Positions 8,230 through 17,316 of a stretch of DNA of 64,000 nucleotides are shown here, piece by piece; the first letter of the stretch is position 1, and each line of letters starts with the position of its first letter. Below the pieces are notes generated by a model. The model saw only the letters and a program-made list of their open reading frames with translations. It was not told where the DNA came from and searched no databases. Position numbers and translations under genes: made by a program. The DNA comes from Buttiauxella sp. A111 (GTDB lineage Bacteria > Pseudomonadota > Gammaproteobacteria > Enterobacterales > Enterobacteriaceae), in contig NZ_BJFN01000001.1 of assembly GCF_014189855.1 (NCBI RefSeq), forward strand, positions 1-64,000, in the 5' to 3' direction.

Positions 8230-8655
8230 ATGAGCAACATAACTATTTATCACAACCCAGCCTGCGGCACTTCACGTAACACGCTGGAGTTGATTCGCAA
8301 TAGCGGCAATGAACCGACAATTATTTATTATCTCGATACTCCACCGTCTCACGATGAACTGCTCAAACTGATTGCAGATATGGGGATTTCGGTGCGGGCG
8401 TTGTTGCGTAAGAACGTTGAACCTTACGAGCAGCTCGGTCTTGCTGATGGGGATTTTACTGACGAGCAACTGATTGAATTTATGCTTCAGCATCCAATTC
8501 TGATTAATCGTCCCATCGTTGTGACCCCACTGGGCACCCGCTTGTGTCGCCCTTCAGAAATTGTGCTGGATATCTTGCCAGAGCCACAAAAAGGGGCATT
8601 CGTGAAGGAAGACGGTGAAAAAGTTATTGATGAAGCAGGGAAGCCAATTAAATAA
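8230..8655 (+). CDS. arsC: ArsC glutaredoxin-dependent arsenate reductase
   Basis: A 141-residue enzyme of the plasmid R773/E. coli type that reduces arsenate to arsenite for export by ArsB. The catalytic cysteine is Cys12 in HNPACGTSR. The three arginines that form the anion site in this family, Arg60, Arg94 and Arg107, are all present. It uses glutathione and glutaredoxin as reductants and has a thioredoxin-like fold. It lies 12 bases downstream of arsB and is the last gene of arsRBC. A perfect 11-bp inverted repeat (8685-8712) follows before the next operon's promoter. Confidence 0.95.
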   Translation: MSNITIYHNPACGTSRNTLELIRNSGNEPTIIYYLDTPPSHDELLKLIADMGISVRALLRKNVEPYEQLGLADGDFTDEQLIEFMLQHPILINRPIVVTPLGTRLCRPSEIVLDILPEPQKGAFVKEDGEKVIDEAGKPIK

Positions 8656-8684
8656 CGGCGTTGGGAAATAAATCTGTTTCAGAG

Positions 8685-8712
8685 AGGGGTAATTCTTTAG
8701 GGAATTACCCCT
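8685..8712. terminator. Perfect 11-bp inverted repeat after arsC
   Basis: Arms AGGGGTAATTC and GAATTACCCCT flank a 6-nt loop. There is no T tract, so it may be a weak terminator or a protein site. It directly abuts the NtrC-like half-site of the urea operon control region. Confidence 0.5.
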
Positions 8713-8720
8713 TGCACCAT
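8713..8720 (+). promoter_or_regulatory. NtrC-like half-site of the urea operon
   Basis: TGCACCAT matches one half of the NtrC enhancer consensus (TGCACCA-N3-TGGTGCA); the second half is not conserved. It lies about 133 bases upstream of the start site predicted from the sigma-54 promoter at 8823-8838, within the usual range for NtrC enhancers. Confidence 0.4.
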
Positions 8721-8803
8721 AATAATTAAACAAAGTGGCGTTACGCGCTTAAATAGTGCGAAATAAGATAAGAAAATATTATATCTTCTATTATCTTTAG
8801 GAA

Positions 8804-8816
8804 TAACAATAAATTA
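8804..8816 (+). promoter_or_regulatory. IHF-like site
   Basis: TAACAATAAATTA matches the IHF consensus WATCAANNNNTTR at all fixed positions but one. It is centred about 39 bases upstream of the predicted start, between the NtrC-like half-site and the sigma-54 promoter, where DNA bending would help an enhancer-bound activator reach the polymerase. Confidence 0.35.
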
Positions 8817-8822
8817 AATAAC

Positions 8823-8838
8823 TGGCATGGTAAATGCT
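8823..8838 (+). promoter_or_regulatory. Sigma-54 promoter of the urea operon
   Basis: TGGCATGGTAAATGCT has GG (8824-8825) and GC (8836-8837) separated by exactly 10 bases, matching the -24/-12 sigma-54 consensus TGGCACG-N4-TTGCW closely. Transcription would start near 8849. This makes the in-frame ATG at 8834 unusable and fixes the first gene's start at 8879. Confidence 0.7.
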
Positions 8839-8878
8839 TTATCCCTCTCATCATGTATACCAGATGGGATGCGAGTTT

Positions 8879-10675
8879 ATGCCAGTATCAACTTTGTCTG
8901 AATGGGTCACCCATTACCGCCAGCAACCACAACAACTTGTGGCGGCATATCAGCAATTAGATGCAGATTTATCTCGTGACGATAACGCCTGGATTTATAT
9001 CGCATCGCATGACGAAATCTATGCGCAATTAACCACAATTTTTCAGGCGATTAATTCAGGCGAAAAACAAGCGAGCGACTTTGCTTTATTAGGTGTTCCC
9101 TTTGCGGCGAAAGACAATATTGATGTTGCCGGAATGCCAACCAGCGCGGGGTGTCCTGCTTTTACGTATCAACCGGGTAAAGACGCAACCGTCATTGCCC
9201 GTCTGAAAGCCGCAGGTGCGATTGTCGTGGGTAAAACTAACCTCGATCAATTTGCCACCGGGCTTGTTGGCACGCGTTCACCCTTTGGCGCAGTCAAAAA
9301 CACCTTCAATCCTGAGTATGTTAGCGGTGGCTCAAGTTCGGGTTCAGCCTCGGTGGTGGCTCGTGGGCTGGTTTGTTTCTCGCTGGGAACGGATACCGCA
9401 GGCTCCGGGCGCGTACCGGCGGGTTTTAACAATCTTGTTGGCCTGAAACCGACCAAAGGCTGGGTTTCCACCACGGGAGTGGTTCCCGCTTGCCGCCTGA
9501 ATGACTGCGTATCGGTATTCGCATTAACCGTTGAGGATGCGGAAACCGTTGTGGCCGTAGCGGGTGGTTACGATCCACAAGATCCCTATTCACGCACTAA
9601 CCCACAGACGGCTCCGGCGCGTTTTAGCGAAAAACCGCGATTTGCCGTTCCCGATACGCTTGAGTTTTTTGGTGATAGCCAAAGTCAGGTGGCATTCGTC
9701 AAAACGCTGGGACGTTTACAACAGCAAGGTGTGGAACTGGTATCGATTGATTTTAGTGCCTTCAACCAGCTCGCTGAGCAGTTGTATAACGGCGCTTGGG
9801 TGGCTGAGCGCACCGTGGCGATAGGGGATATTTTTAAAAACCAGCCGGAAGCCATGGACCCGACCGTGCGCGGTATTGTGGCAAATGGCCTGAACTACAC
9901 AGCGTGCGACGCCTGGCAGGCGGAATATACTCGCGCTGAACTGGCACAAAAAATTAATGACCAGTTGCGTGAGTTCGATGCGCTCCTGGTGCCGACTTCA
10001 CCGACGATTCATACCCTGGCTGAGATGGCCCAGCACCCCGTGCGATATAACTCGCAATTTGGCACTTACACCAACTTCACTAATCTGGCCGATCTCTGCG
10101 CACTTGCATTACCGGGTGATTTCCGTAATGACGGCTTACCCGCTGGCATCACGCTTATCGCCCCTGCATGGCACGACCAGGCACTGAGCCATTTCGGCAA
10201 AAGCTGGCAGCAGGCGCTGAACCTACAGTTGGGTGCGACCGGCAAAACCCTTTCTGTGAGCAACACCGCAAAAGCTTCAACAAATCACGTTCGCGTTGCG
10301 GTCGTAGGCGCACACCTGCGCGAAATGCCGCTTAACCACCAGCTCACCACGCGAAATGCGGTGTTTATCGAAGAAACCCGCACCGCTGACCATTACCGCC
10401 TTTATGCATTAGCCAACACCCAACCACCAAAGCCGGGCCTTGTGCGTCACGCCGAAGGGCAGCCGATTGCGGTCGAACTGTGGGATATCCCCCTGGCGCG
10501 GTTTGGTGAGTTTGTTGCGGAAATCCCTGCACCGCTTGGGATCGGCACGTTGATGCTTGAAAACGGTGCGAGCGTGAAGGGGTTTATTTGCGAACCCGCA
10601 GCACTACTGGACGCCACGGATATCACCGCGTGGGGCGGCTGGAAAGCCTGGCTTGCCCGTCACCACAGCGCCTGA
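8879..10675 (+). CDS. atzF: Allophanate hydrolase
   Basis: A 598-residue amidase-signature enzyme with a C-terminal extension (about residues 460-598), the architecture of allophanate hydrolases. The Ser-cisSer-Lys triad can be read: Lys78 in AAKDNIDVAG, Ser152 in GGSSSGSA and nucleophile Ser176 in GTDTAGSGRVPAG. It hydrolyses allophanate to two ammonia and two CO2, the second step of ATP-dependent urea breakdown; the C-terminal domain in known enzymes decarboxylates the intermediate. The start is set at ATG 8879 because the predicted transcript begins near 8849. It is first in an operon; the urea carboxylase gene starts 9 bases after its stop. E. coli K-12 has no equivalent. Confidence 0.92.
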   Translation: MPVSTLSEWVTHYRQQPQQLVAAYQQLDADLSRDDNAWIYIASHDEIYAQLTTIFQAINSGEKQASDFALLGVPFAAKDNIDVAGMPTSAGCPAFTYQPGKDATVIARLKAAGAIVVGKTNLDQFATGLVGTRSPFGAVKNTFNPEYVSGGSSSGSASVVARGLVCFSLGTDTAGSGRVPAGFNNLVGLKPTKGWVSTTGVVPACRLNDCVSVFALTVEDAETVVAVAGGYDPQDPYSRTNPQTAPARFSEKPRFAVPDTLEFFGDSQSQVAFVKTLGRLQQQGVELVSIDFSAFNQLAEQLYNGAWVAERTVAIGDIFKNQPEAMDPTVRGIVANGLNYTACDAWQAEYTRAELAQKINDQLREFDALLVPTSPTIHTLAEMAQHPVRYNSQFGTYTNFTNLADLCALALPGDFRNDGLPAGITLIAPAWHDQALSHFGKSWQQALNLQLGATGKTLSVSNTAKASTNHVRVAVVGAHLREMPLNHQLTTRNAVFIEETRTADHYRLYALANTQPPKPGLVRHAEGQPIAVELWDIPLARFGEFVAEIPAPLGIGTLMLENGASVKGFICEPAALLDATDITAWGGWKAWLARHHSA

Positions 10676-10684
10676 GGAGGAATT

Positions 10685-13600
10685 ATGTTGAGCTCGGTAT
10701 TGATAGCAAATCGCGGTGAAATCGCCGTTCGCGCCATTAAAACGTTGAAGAAAATGGGCATCGCAAGCGTAGCGGTTTATTCCGAACCGGACGCCAACGC
10801 TCAGCATGTGGTGAATGCCGACACCGCCATCGCGCTAGGTGGCGAAAAGGCGGCGGAAAGCTATCTCGACATCGAAAAGATTATTGCAGCAGCAAAAGCC
10901 AGCGGCGCACAGGCGATATTTCCAGGCTACGGGTTTTTATCTGAACGCGCCGAGTTTGCGCAAGCCTGTGAGGACAATGGCCTGGTTTTCATCGGGCCGA
11001 CCGCCGAGCAAATTCGCGATTTTGGCCTGAAACATCGCGCACGCGAACTGGCGTTTAAAGCCGATGTGCCGATGACGCCGGGCACTGGCCTGTTGCAGAC
11101 GCTCAAAGAGGCGCAGCTCGCGGCGGCGGAAATCGGTTATCCAGTGATGCTGAAAACTACTGCGGGCGGCGGGGGAATTGGCTTAACGCGCTGCGAAGAC
11201 GAAGCGAGTTTAGTGGATGCTTGGTCGAGCGTAAAACGCATGGGGCAACAGTTTTTCAGCGATGATGGCGTGTTTATCGAGCGTTTTGTCGATCGCGCCC
11301 GTCATCTCGAAGTCCAAATTTTTGGCGATGGTAAAGGCAATGTGGTGGCGTTAGGGGAACGCGATTGTTCACTGCAACGCCGCAACCAGAAAGTCGTTGA
11401 AGAAACTCCGGCACCCAACTTGCCGCAGGCCACGCGCGAAGCGATTCATGCTGCTGCGGTTGCGCTCGGCGAATCGGTGAATTATCGCAGCGCGGGAACG
11501 GTTGAGTTTATTTACGATGCCGCGCGTGACGCTTTCTATTTCCTTGAAGTGAATACCCGGTTGCAGGTTGAGCATCCGGTGACTGAAATGGTCACCGGGC
11601 TGGATCTTATCGAGTGCATGGTGAATGTTGCCTCGGGCGTGACCCCTGACTGGCAGCGTATGGTGCAACCGCCGAAAGGCGCATCCATTGAAGTGCGCAT
11701 TTATGCTGAAGATGCGCTGAAAAACTTCCAGCCGAGTCCTGGCGTGTTGACGGATGTGTTCTTCCCGGACGATGTTCGCGTCGATGGTTGGGTGACGACC
11801 GGCAGCGAAGTCAGCGCATTCTACGATCCGTTGATCGCCAAAGTGATCGTTTATGGCGAAGACCGCCAGCAGGCGTTAAGTCAACTGAACACGGCACTGG
11901 CGGCCACGCGTTTGCACGGTATCGCCACCAATCTGGATTACCTGCGTCAAATCGTACAGCTGGCGGAATTTAAAGCCGGAGTCATGTGGACGCGCTTGCT
12001 GGACAACGTTGTCTATCAGGCGCATGCCATTGAGGTGCTGGACCCCGGAACCTGGAGTAGCGTGCAGGATAGCCCTGGCCGCTTGGGTTACTGGGACATT
12101 GGCGTGCCGCCCTCCGGCCCAATGGACGATTTTGCCTTCCGCCTGGCAAACCGCATTGTCGGCAACCATCCGTCAGCCGCCGGGCTTGAATTTACTCTGC
12201 AAGGGCCGACACTTCGTTTCCACAGTGACGCGATTATCGCTTTAACCGGGGCCGATTGCCCGGCGACACTTGATGATGAGGCGGTTGCGAACTGGCAGCC
12301 GATTATCGTTAAAGCGGGGCAGACACTGACGCTGGGGCGTGCGACTTCCGGTTGCCGTACCTATCTGGCGGTGCGTAACGGCTTTGATGTGCCGATTTAT
12401 CTCGGCAGTCGTTCGACGTTTGCTCTCGGGCAGTTTGGTGGCCATGCAGGACGAACGTTGCGAGTAGCGGATGTGCTGGCGATTTCCCAACCTTGTTTAC
12501 CAGCCTGCACCACACCGGCACCGATTTCGTTGCCGCAAACGCCAGAGCCTGCGGTTATCCCGCAATATAGCGATGTCTGGGAAATTGGCGTGTTGTACGG
12601 GCCGCACGGCGCGCCGGACTTCTTCACTCCCGAATCCATGCAGACTTTTTTTGATGCCGAGTGGCAGGTTCACTACAACTCAAACCGCCTTGGTGTACGT
12701 CTGGTTGGCCCGAAACCGCAGTGGACACGCGCTGACGGCGGCGAAGCTGGGCTGCATCCTTCGAACGTTCACGACTGCGAATACGCGATTGGTGCGGTGA
12801 ATTTTACCGGCGATTTCCCCGTGATCCTGACGTGCGATGGCCCCAGCCTGGGCGGGTTCGTTTGCCCGGTGACGATCGCCAAAGCGGAGCTTTGGAAAGT
12901 CGGGCAGGTGAAACCTGGGGACCGAATTCGTTTCCATGCGATTACGTTTGAACACGCGCAGTCGCTGGAAATAGCCCAGGACGTGGCGGTGACTAATTTG
13001 CTGCACGTTCTGACGTTGCCGGATTTGCATCCGTCAATTACGCCTGGGACCACTTCAAGTGCGGCAATCCTCGCAGAATTAGCCACGGCTGGCGGTTTGC
13101 CCGCCGTGGTTTATCGCCAGGCGGGTGATAACTACGTGCTGATTGAGTACGGCGACAATGTGCTGGATTTGGCCCTGCGCCTGCGGATTTATCTGCTGAT
13201 GGAGGCTATCAAAAAGAGCGCCGTGTCGGGCATTGAAGAGCTTTCCCCTGGTGTGCGTTCGCTTCAGGTACGTTACGACAGCCAGCATATTTCGCAGGCG
13301 CAGTTGCTGACGTTATTGCTGAGCCTGGAAAAGCAGTTGGGGGATGTCACCCAACTCAAAATCCCATCGCGCATTGTCCATCTGCCGATGGCATTTGAAG
13401 ACAGCGCCACGCTTGCCGCCGTTGAACGTTACAAAGAAACGGTTCGCGCCGATGCGCCGTGGTTGCCGAATAACGTCGATTTCATTCAACGCACCAATGG
13501 GTTAGCCAACCGCGACGAAGTAAAACGGATCATCTTCGACGCTAGCTATTTGATTCTCGGGTTGGGTGATGTCTATCTCGGCGCGCCATGCGCTGTGCCT

Positions 13601-14305
13601 CTTGACCCGCGCCACCGTTTACTCAGCTCTAAATACAACCCCGCCCGAACCTGGACTGCGGAAGGCACCGTCGGCATTGGCGGTATGTACATGTGCATCT
13701 ACGGCATGGATTCACCCGGTGGATACCAGTTAGTCGGGCGCACGCTGCCGATCTGGAACACTTTCCTCAAGAACGATCAGTTTGGTGATGAACCCTGGCT
13801 GCTGAAGTTCTTCGATCAGGTGCGTTTCTATCCGGTGACAGAAGAGGAGCTAACCGAGTTCCGCTGCGCCTTCCGCGAAGGACGTGCGCAGGTTCACGTT
13901 GAAGAAGTTGAGTTCGATTTCGCCGAATACCAGCAGTTCCTCATTGATAACACCGATGACATCGCGGACTTCCGCGTCCGTCAGAAACGGGCGTTTGACA
14001 GCGAAGTAGCGCACTGGAAAGAGCAGGAAAGTGCTGCCGTTGAGAGCGCGATGCTTGCGGAACAAGAGGTGATTGACGATCAGGAAGGCCATCTGGTGAG
14101 TGCCGATCTGAACGGCAATATCTGGAAGATTCTTGTTGAACCAGGACAAGTCGTGAAGCAGGGCGAGCCGCTGATTGTGGTGGAAGCCATGAAGATGGAG
14201 CTGATGGTCGCGGCACCCTGCGACGGCACCGTTATCCGCATCAGTTGCCAACAGGGTCGTCCGGTTGGGCCAGGTGATGCGTTGTTGTGGTTGGACGCGG
14301 TGTGA
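10685..14305 (+). CDS. uca: Urea carboxylase (biotin-dependent)
   Basis: A 1206-residue multidomain enzyme that carboxylates urea to allophanate using ATP and bicarbonate. An N-terminal biotin carboxylase (residues 1 to ~445) carries the glycine-rich ATP-grasp loop TAGGGGIGLTR and the LEVNTRLQVEHPVTE motif. The middle is the KipA/KipI-like carboxyltransferase pair, including GVPPSGPMDD and HPSNVHDCEYAIGAVNFTGD. A C-terminal biotin carrier domain has EAMKMEL with biotinyl-Lys1170. GAGGA precedes the ATG. Some 'urea carboxylases' are guanidine carboxylases. Here the linked urea importer, and the absence of genes for the carboxyguanidine deiminase CgdAB, favour urea, but the carboxyltransferase specificity residue should be checked. 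Confidence 0.93.
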   Translation: MLSSVLIANRGEIAVRAIKTLKKMGIASVAVYSEPDANAQHVVNADTAIALGGEKAAESYLDIEKIIAAAKASGAQAIFPGYGFLSERAEFAQACEDNGLVFIGPTAEQIRDFGLKHRARELAFKADVPMTPGTGLLQTLKEAQLAAAEIGYPVMLKTTAGGGGIGLTRCEDEASLVDAWSSVKRMGQQFFSDDGVFIERFVDRARHLEVQIFGDGKGNVVALGERDCSLQRRNQKVVEETPAPNLPQATREAIHAAAVALGESVNYRSAGTVEFIYDAARDAFYFLEVNTRLQVEHPVTEMVTGLDLIECMVNVASGVTPDWQRMVQPPKGASIEVRIYAEDALKNFQPSPGVLTDVFFPDDVRVDGWVTTGSEVSAFYDPLIAKVIVYGEDRQQALSQLNTALAATRLHGIATNLDYLRQIVQLAEFKAGVMWTRLLDNVVYQAHAIEVLDPGTWSSVQDSPGRLGYWDIGVPPSGPMDDFAFRLANRIVGNHPSAAGLEFTLQGPTLRFHSDAIIALTGADCPATLDDEAVANWQPIIVKAGQTLTLGRATSGCRTYLAVRNGFDVPIYLGSRSTFALGQFGGHAGRTLRVADVLAISQPCLPACTTPAPISLPQTPEPAVIPQYSDVWEIGVLYGPHGAPDFFTPESMQTFFDAEWQVHYNSNRLGVRLVGPKPQWTRADGGEAGLHPSNVHDCEYAIGAVNFTGDFPVILTCDGPSLGGFVCPVTIAKAELWKVGQVKPGDRIRFHAITFEHAQSLEIAQDVAVTNLLHVLTLPDLHPSITPGTTSSAAILAELATAGGLPAVVYRQAGDNYVLIEYGDNVLDLALRLRIYLLMEAIKKSAVSGIEELSPGVRSLQVRYDSQHISQAQLLTLLLSLEKQLGDVTQLKIPSRIVHLPMAFEDSATLAAVERYKETVRADAPWLPNNVDFIQRTNGLANRDEVKRIIFDASYLILGLGDVYLGAPCAVPLDPRHRLLSSKYNPARTWTAEGTVGIGGMYMCIYGMDSPGGYQLVGRTLPIWNTFLKNDQFGDEPWLLKFFDQVRFYPVTEEELTEFRCAFREGRAQVHVEEVEFDFAEYQQFLIDNTDDIADFRVRQKRAFDSEVAHWKEQESAAVESAMLAEQEVIDDQEGHLVSADLNGNIWKILVEPGQVVKQGEPLIVVEAMKMELMVAAPCDGTVIRISCQQGRPVGPGDALLWLDAV

Positions 14306-14340
14306 AAGCCGTCAAACTTAATACTCTGGGAGTGAAACAT

Positions 14341-15612
14341 ATGCAACGTCGTACTTTCATTAAAGTTTTTGCGCTGTCCGCATCTGTAATCAGCATGGGT
14401 TTGGCTTTCAATGCGCAGGCCGCCGACACGATTAAAGTGGGCATCATGCACTCGCTGTCCGGCACCATGGCTATCTCTGAAACGCCGCTCAAAGATGTGG
14501 CGTTGATGACTATCGCTGACATTAACGCCAAAGGCGGTGTATTGGGGAAACAGCTTGAACCGGTGGTGGTTGACCCAGCCTCTAACTGGCCGCTGTTTGC
14601 TGAAAAAGCACGCCAGTTATTAAGCCAGGATAAAGCGGCAGTGGTGTTCGGCTGTTGGACTTCGGTATCGCGCAAATCGGTGTTGCCGGTATTTGAAGAG
14701 CTGAACGGGCTGTTGTTCTATCCGGTGCAATACGAAGGCGAAGAGATGTCGCCAAACGTGTTCTATACCGGGGCAGCACCTAATCAGCAGGCAATCCCGG
14801 CGGTGGAATACCTGATGAGCGAAGACGGCGGGGCGGCGAAACGCTACTTCCTGTTGGGCACGGATTACGTTTATCCGCGCACCACCAACAAAATCCTGCG
14901 AGCGTTCCTGCATTCCAAAGGGGTGCAGGATAAAGATATCGAAGAAGTTTATACCCCGTTTGGGTACAGCGATTACCAGACCATCGTTTCCAATATCAAG
15001 AAGTTCTCCGCAGGCGGTAAAACAGCGGTGATATCAACCATCAATGGCGATTCCAACGTGCCTTTCTACAAGGAGCTGGCAAACCAGGGCCTGAAAGCAA
15101 CCGATGTGCCGGTGGTGGCGTTCTCAGTGGGTGAAGAAGAGTTACGCGGCATCGATACCAAACCGTTAGTCGGCAACCTGGCGGCATGGAACTACTTCGA
15201 GTCGGTCGAAAACCCAACCAACAAAGCGTTTGTCGCCGAGTGGAAGGCGTATGCCAAAGCGCACAAGCTGCCGAATGCTGACACGGTGGTGACTAATGAC
15301 CCAATGGAAGCGACGTATGTCGGGATTCATATGTGGGCGCAAGCGGTGGAAAAAGCCGGAACTACGGACGTCGACAAAGTCCGCGCGGCGATGGCAGGGC
15401 AAACCTTCAAAGCTCCGTCTGGCTTTACGTTGACCATGGATGCCACCAACCACCATCTGCATAAACCGGTGATGATTGGCGAAATCGAAGGTAACGGTCA
15501 GTTCAATGTGGTGTGGCAGACCGATGCACCGGTCCGCGCGCAGCCATGGAGCCCGTTCATTACAGGCAACGACAAGAAGTCGCAAGAGCCGGTGAAAATG
15601 GCGAGTAATTAA
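14341..15612 (+). CDS. urtA: UrtA urea ABC transporter substrate-binding protein
   Basis: A 423-residue periplasmic binding protein of the branched-chain amino acid/urea (LivJ/UrtA) class. The N-terminus reads MQRRTFIKVFALSAS followed by NAQA-ADT. The RRTFIK core resembles a Tat signal, as many UrtA proteins carry, though a Sec route is possible. Features of UrtA include HSLSGTMAISETPLKD, VVFGCWTSVSRKSVLPVFEE and LFYPVQYEGEE, which line the urea pocket in this family. The start is the ATG at 14341, 35 bases after the urea carboxylase stop, with GGGAG upstream. It delivers urea to UrtBC. It is separated from urtB by a 138-base spacer containing GC-rich hairpins, which may set UrtA levels above the other subunits. 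Confidence 0.93.
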   Translation: MQRRTFIKVFALSASVISMGLAFNAQAADTIKVGIMHSLSGTMAISETPLKDVALMTIADINAKGGVLGKQLEPVVVDPASNWPLFAEKARQLLSQDKAAVVFGCWTSVSRKSVLPVFEELNGLLFYPVQYEGEEMSPNVFYTGAAPNQQAIPAVEYLMSEDGGAAKRYFLLGTDYVYPRTTNKILRAFLHSKGVQDKDIEEVYTPFGYSDYQTIVSNIKKFSAGGKTAVISTINGDSNVPFYKELANQGLKATDVPVVAFSVGEEELRGIDTKPLVGNLAAWNYFESVENPTNKAFVAEWKAYAKAHKLPNADTVVTNDPMEATYVGIHMWAQAVEKAGTTDVDKVRAAMAGQTFKAPSGFTLTMDATNHHLHKPVMIGEIEGNGQFNVVWQTDAPVRAQPWSPFITGNDKKSQEPVKMASN

Positions 15613-15633
15613 GTTCGCATTGACTCGATCGAT

Positions 15634-15724
15634 CCCCTCTCCCTTGAGGGAGAGGGTTAGGGTGAGGGGGAAATATTAGGCGCGGGTCGCCCTCACCCCG
15701 GCCCTCTCCCCCAGGAGAGGGGGA
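15634..15724. repeat. GC-rich hairpin repeat between urtA and urtB
   Basis: Two inverted modules built from CCCCTCTCCC, GGGAGAGGG and GGGTGAGGG face each other, so local hairpins or one long stem (GGGAGAGGGTTAGGGTGAGG with a CCCTCACCCC...CCCTCTCCC arm) can form. The same words recur at 19195-19366 in this operon. It resembles an intergenic palindromic repeat common in Enterobacteriaceae and probably acts at mRNA level (3' protection of urtA or partial termination). Confidence 0.7.
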
Positions 15725-15750
15725 AGTCAATGAAACCAAAGGAGACGCCC

Positions 15751-17316
15751 ATGAAACTTGCACGCTGGCTGTTTTTCATCACCTGGCTGCTGCCGTTTTT
15801 CGCACGCGCCGGAGAGGCTGAAGATTTTGCGGCGGCAAACCGCACGCAGCAGGCCAAACTGCTGCAAAGCTGGGCGATAGCACCGGATGCAAAGCGCCTC
15901 CCATTGCTTAGCTCGCTTGCGCAAGAAAACCTGGTGATTGACTCACAGCATCATGCTTTTTTGCAAAATGGCACGACGCTGACGCCGCTGGGTGAAGTAA
16001 AGACGCCCATGGGTGACGTGAAGAAGATCCGTCTGACTAACCGTCTGCGCATTCTGGCAGGCAGCGCACTCGCCAGTCACCAACTGATAAGTGACAACGT
16101 CACTCAGCGTTTACAAGCAGCTCAGGCGTTACAGCGCGATGCACAGCCTGATCTCCTGCCGCGTTTAGAACAAAGGCTTAACGTCGAACGAAACGACGAG
16201 GTGCGCACGGCTTTAGAAGGTGCGATTGCCCGTCTCCAGCTCGCAAGCCTTGATGCCAACGTGCGCCTGAATGCGGTGGAGTTACTGAGTCATTCAACGG
16301 ATCCCGATACCCAGGCGCTGTTAAAACCGCTGACCGACGCGCAATCCGAACCCGATGCACAGGTGCGCAAAGCCGCCACCGAAGGGCTGCAAAAAATCCA
16401 GCATCGTTTAATGCTGGGCGAGATCCTCGGGCAGGCATTTATGGGGATTTCGCTAGGGTCAATTTTGCTGCTAGCCGCACTGGGCCTTGCGATAACCTAC
16501 GGTTTACTCGGTGTTATCAATATGGCGCATGGCGAAATGTTGATGTTGGGAGCGTATTCCGCATGGCTGGTGCAAACCGCATTCCAGCAGTACGCCCCGG
16601 CGTGGCTAACGATATACCCGATTGTGGCGCTGCCCGTCGCATTTGCGATGACTGCGGGGATCGGCATGGCGCTTGAGCGCACGGTGATTCGCCATCTTTA
16701 TGGTCGCCCACTGGAAACGCTGCTGGCAACCTGGGGTATCAGCCTGATGCTTATCCAGATAGTGCGCATGATCTTTGGCGCGCAAAACATGGAGGTGGCG
16801 AATCCCTCGTGGCTTTCCGGTGGCGTGCAGGTATTGCCGAACCTGATTTTGCCGTGGAATCGACTGGTAGTCATTGGGTTTGTGATGCTGGTGTTGCTGT
16901 TTACCTGGCTGTTGCTGAATAAAACCCGTCTGGGTATGAATGTTCGAGCCGTTACGCAAAACCGCGCAATGGCCGCCTGTTGTGGTGTACCAACCGGACG
17001 CGTGGATATGCTGGCGTTTGGCCTTGGTTCCGGGATTGCCGGGCTTGGCGGCGTGGCGCTTTCCCAACTCGGCAACGTCGGGCCGGAACTTGGGCAAGGC
17101 TACATCATTGATTCGTTCCTCGTGGTGGTGCTGGGCGGCGTCGGGCAACTGGCGGGCATGGTCGCTGCGGCCTTCGGATTGGGTATCTTTAACAAAATAC
17201 TGGAACCGCAAATTGGTGCGGTGCTGGGCAAAATCCTCATCCTTGTGCTGATCATTCTGTTTATCCAGAAGCGGCCTCAAGGCCTGTTCGCCCTGAAAGG
17301 GAGGGTTATCGACTGA
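15751..17316 (+). CDS. urtB: UrtB urea ABC transporter permease
   Basis: A 521-residue LivH-type permease. A signal peptide (KLARWLFFITWLLPFFARAG) and a ~210-residue helical periplasmic region, with alpha-helical repeat character around NVRLNAVELLSHSTD and QVRKAATEGLQKI, precede the membrane domain (about residues 235-521). The membrane domain carries the LivH hallmarks GLAITYGLLGVINMAHGE and the final QKRPQGLFALKGR. The N-terminal extension is typical of UrtB and absent from LivH. I start at 15751, which has AAAGGAG 6-7 bases upstream, not at 15730, which lies before that site. The stop overlaps the urtC start by one base (TGATG), implying translational coupling. Confidence 0.92.
   Translation: MKLARWLFFITWLLPFFARAGEAEDFAAANRTQQAKLLQSWAIAPDAKRLPLLSSLAQENLVIDSQHHAFLQNGTTLTPLGEVKTPMGDVKKIRLTNRLRILAGSALASHQLISDNVTQRLQAAQALQRDAQPDLLPRLEQRLNVERNDEVRTALEGAIARLQLASLDANVRLNAVELLSHSTDPDTQALLKPLTDAQSEPDAQVRKAATEGLQKIQHRLMLGEILGQAFMGISLGSILLLAALGLAITYGLLGVINMAHGEMLMLGAYSAWLVQTAFQQYAPAWLTIYPIVALPVAFAMTAGIGMALERTVIRHLYGRPLETLLATWGISLMLIQIVRMIFGAQNMEVANPSWLSGGVQVLPNLILPWNRLVVIGFVMLVLLFTWLLLNKTRLGMNVRAVTQNRAMAACCGVPTGRVDMLAFGLGSGIAGLGGVALSQLGNVGPELGQGYIIDSFLVVVLGGVGQLAGMVAAAFGLGIFNKILEPQIGAVLGKILILVLIILFIQKRPQGLFALKGRVID

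Noticed and set aside
8656-8878. Guanidine riboswitch upstream of the urea carboxylase operon
   Set aside because: I looked for the conserved guanidine-I core and ACGR-type guanidine-II hairpins and found neither; a sigma-54 promoter explains the region better.
8834-8878. Longer N-terminus of allophanate hydrolase from ATG 8834
   Set aside because: This ATG lies inside the predicted -12 element of the sigma-54 promoter and would be upstream of the transcript start.
12680-13086. Overlapping antisense frames opposite urea carboxylase
   Set aside because: They are shadow frames of a long GC-rich gene with strong sense-strand conservation.
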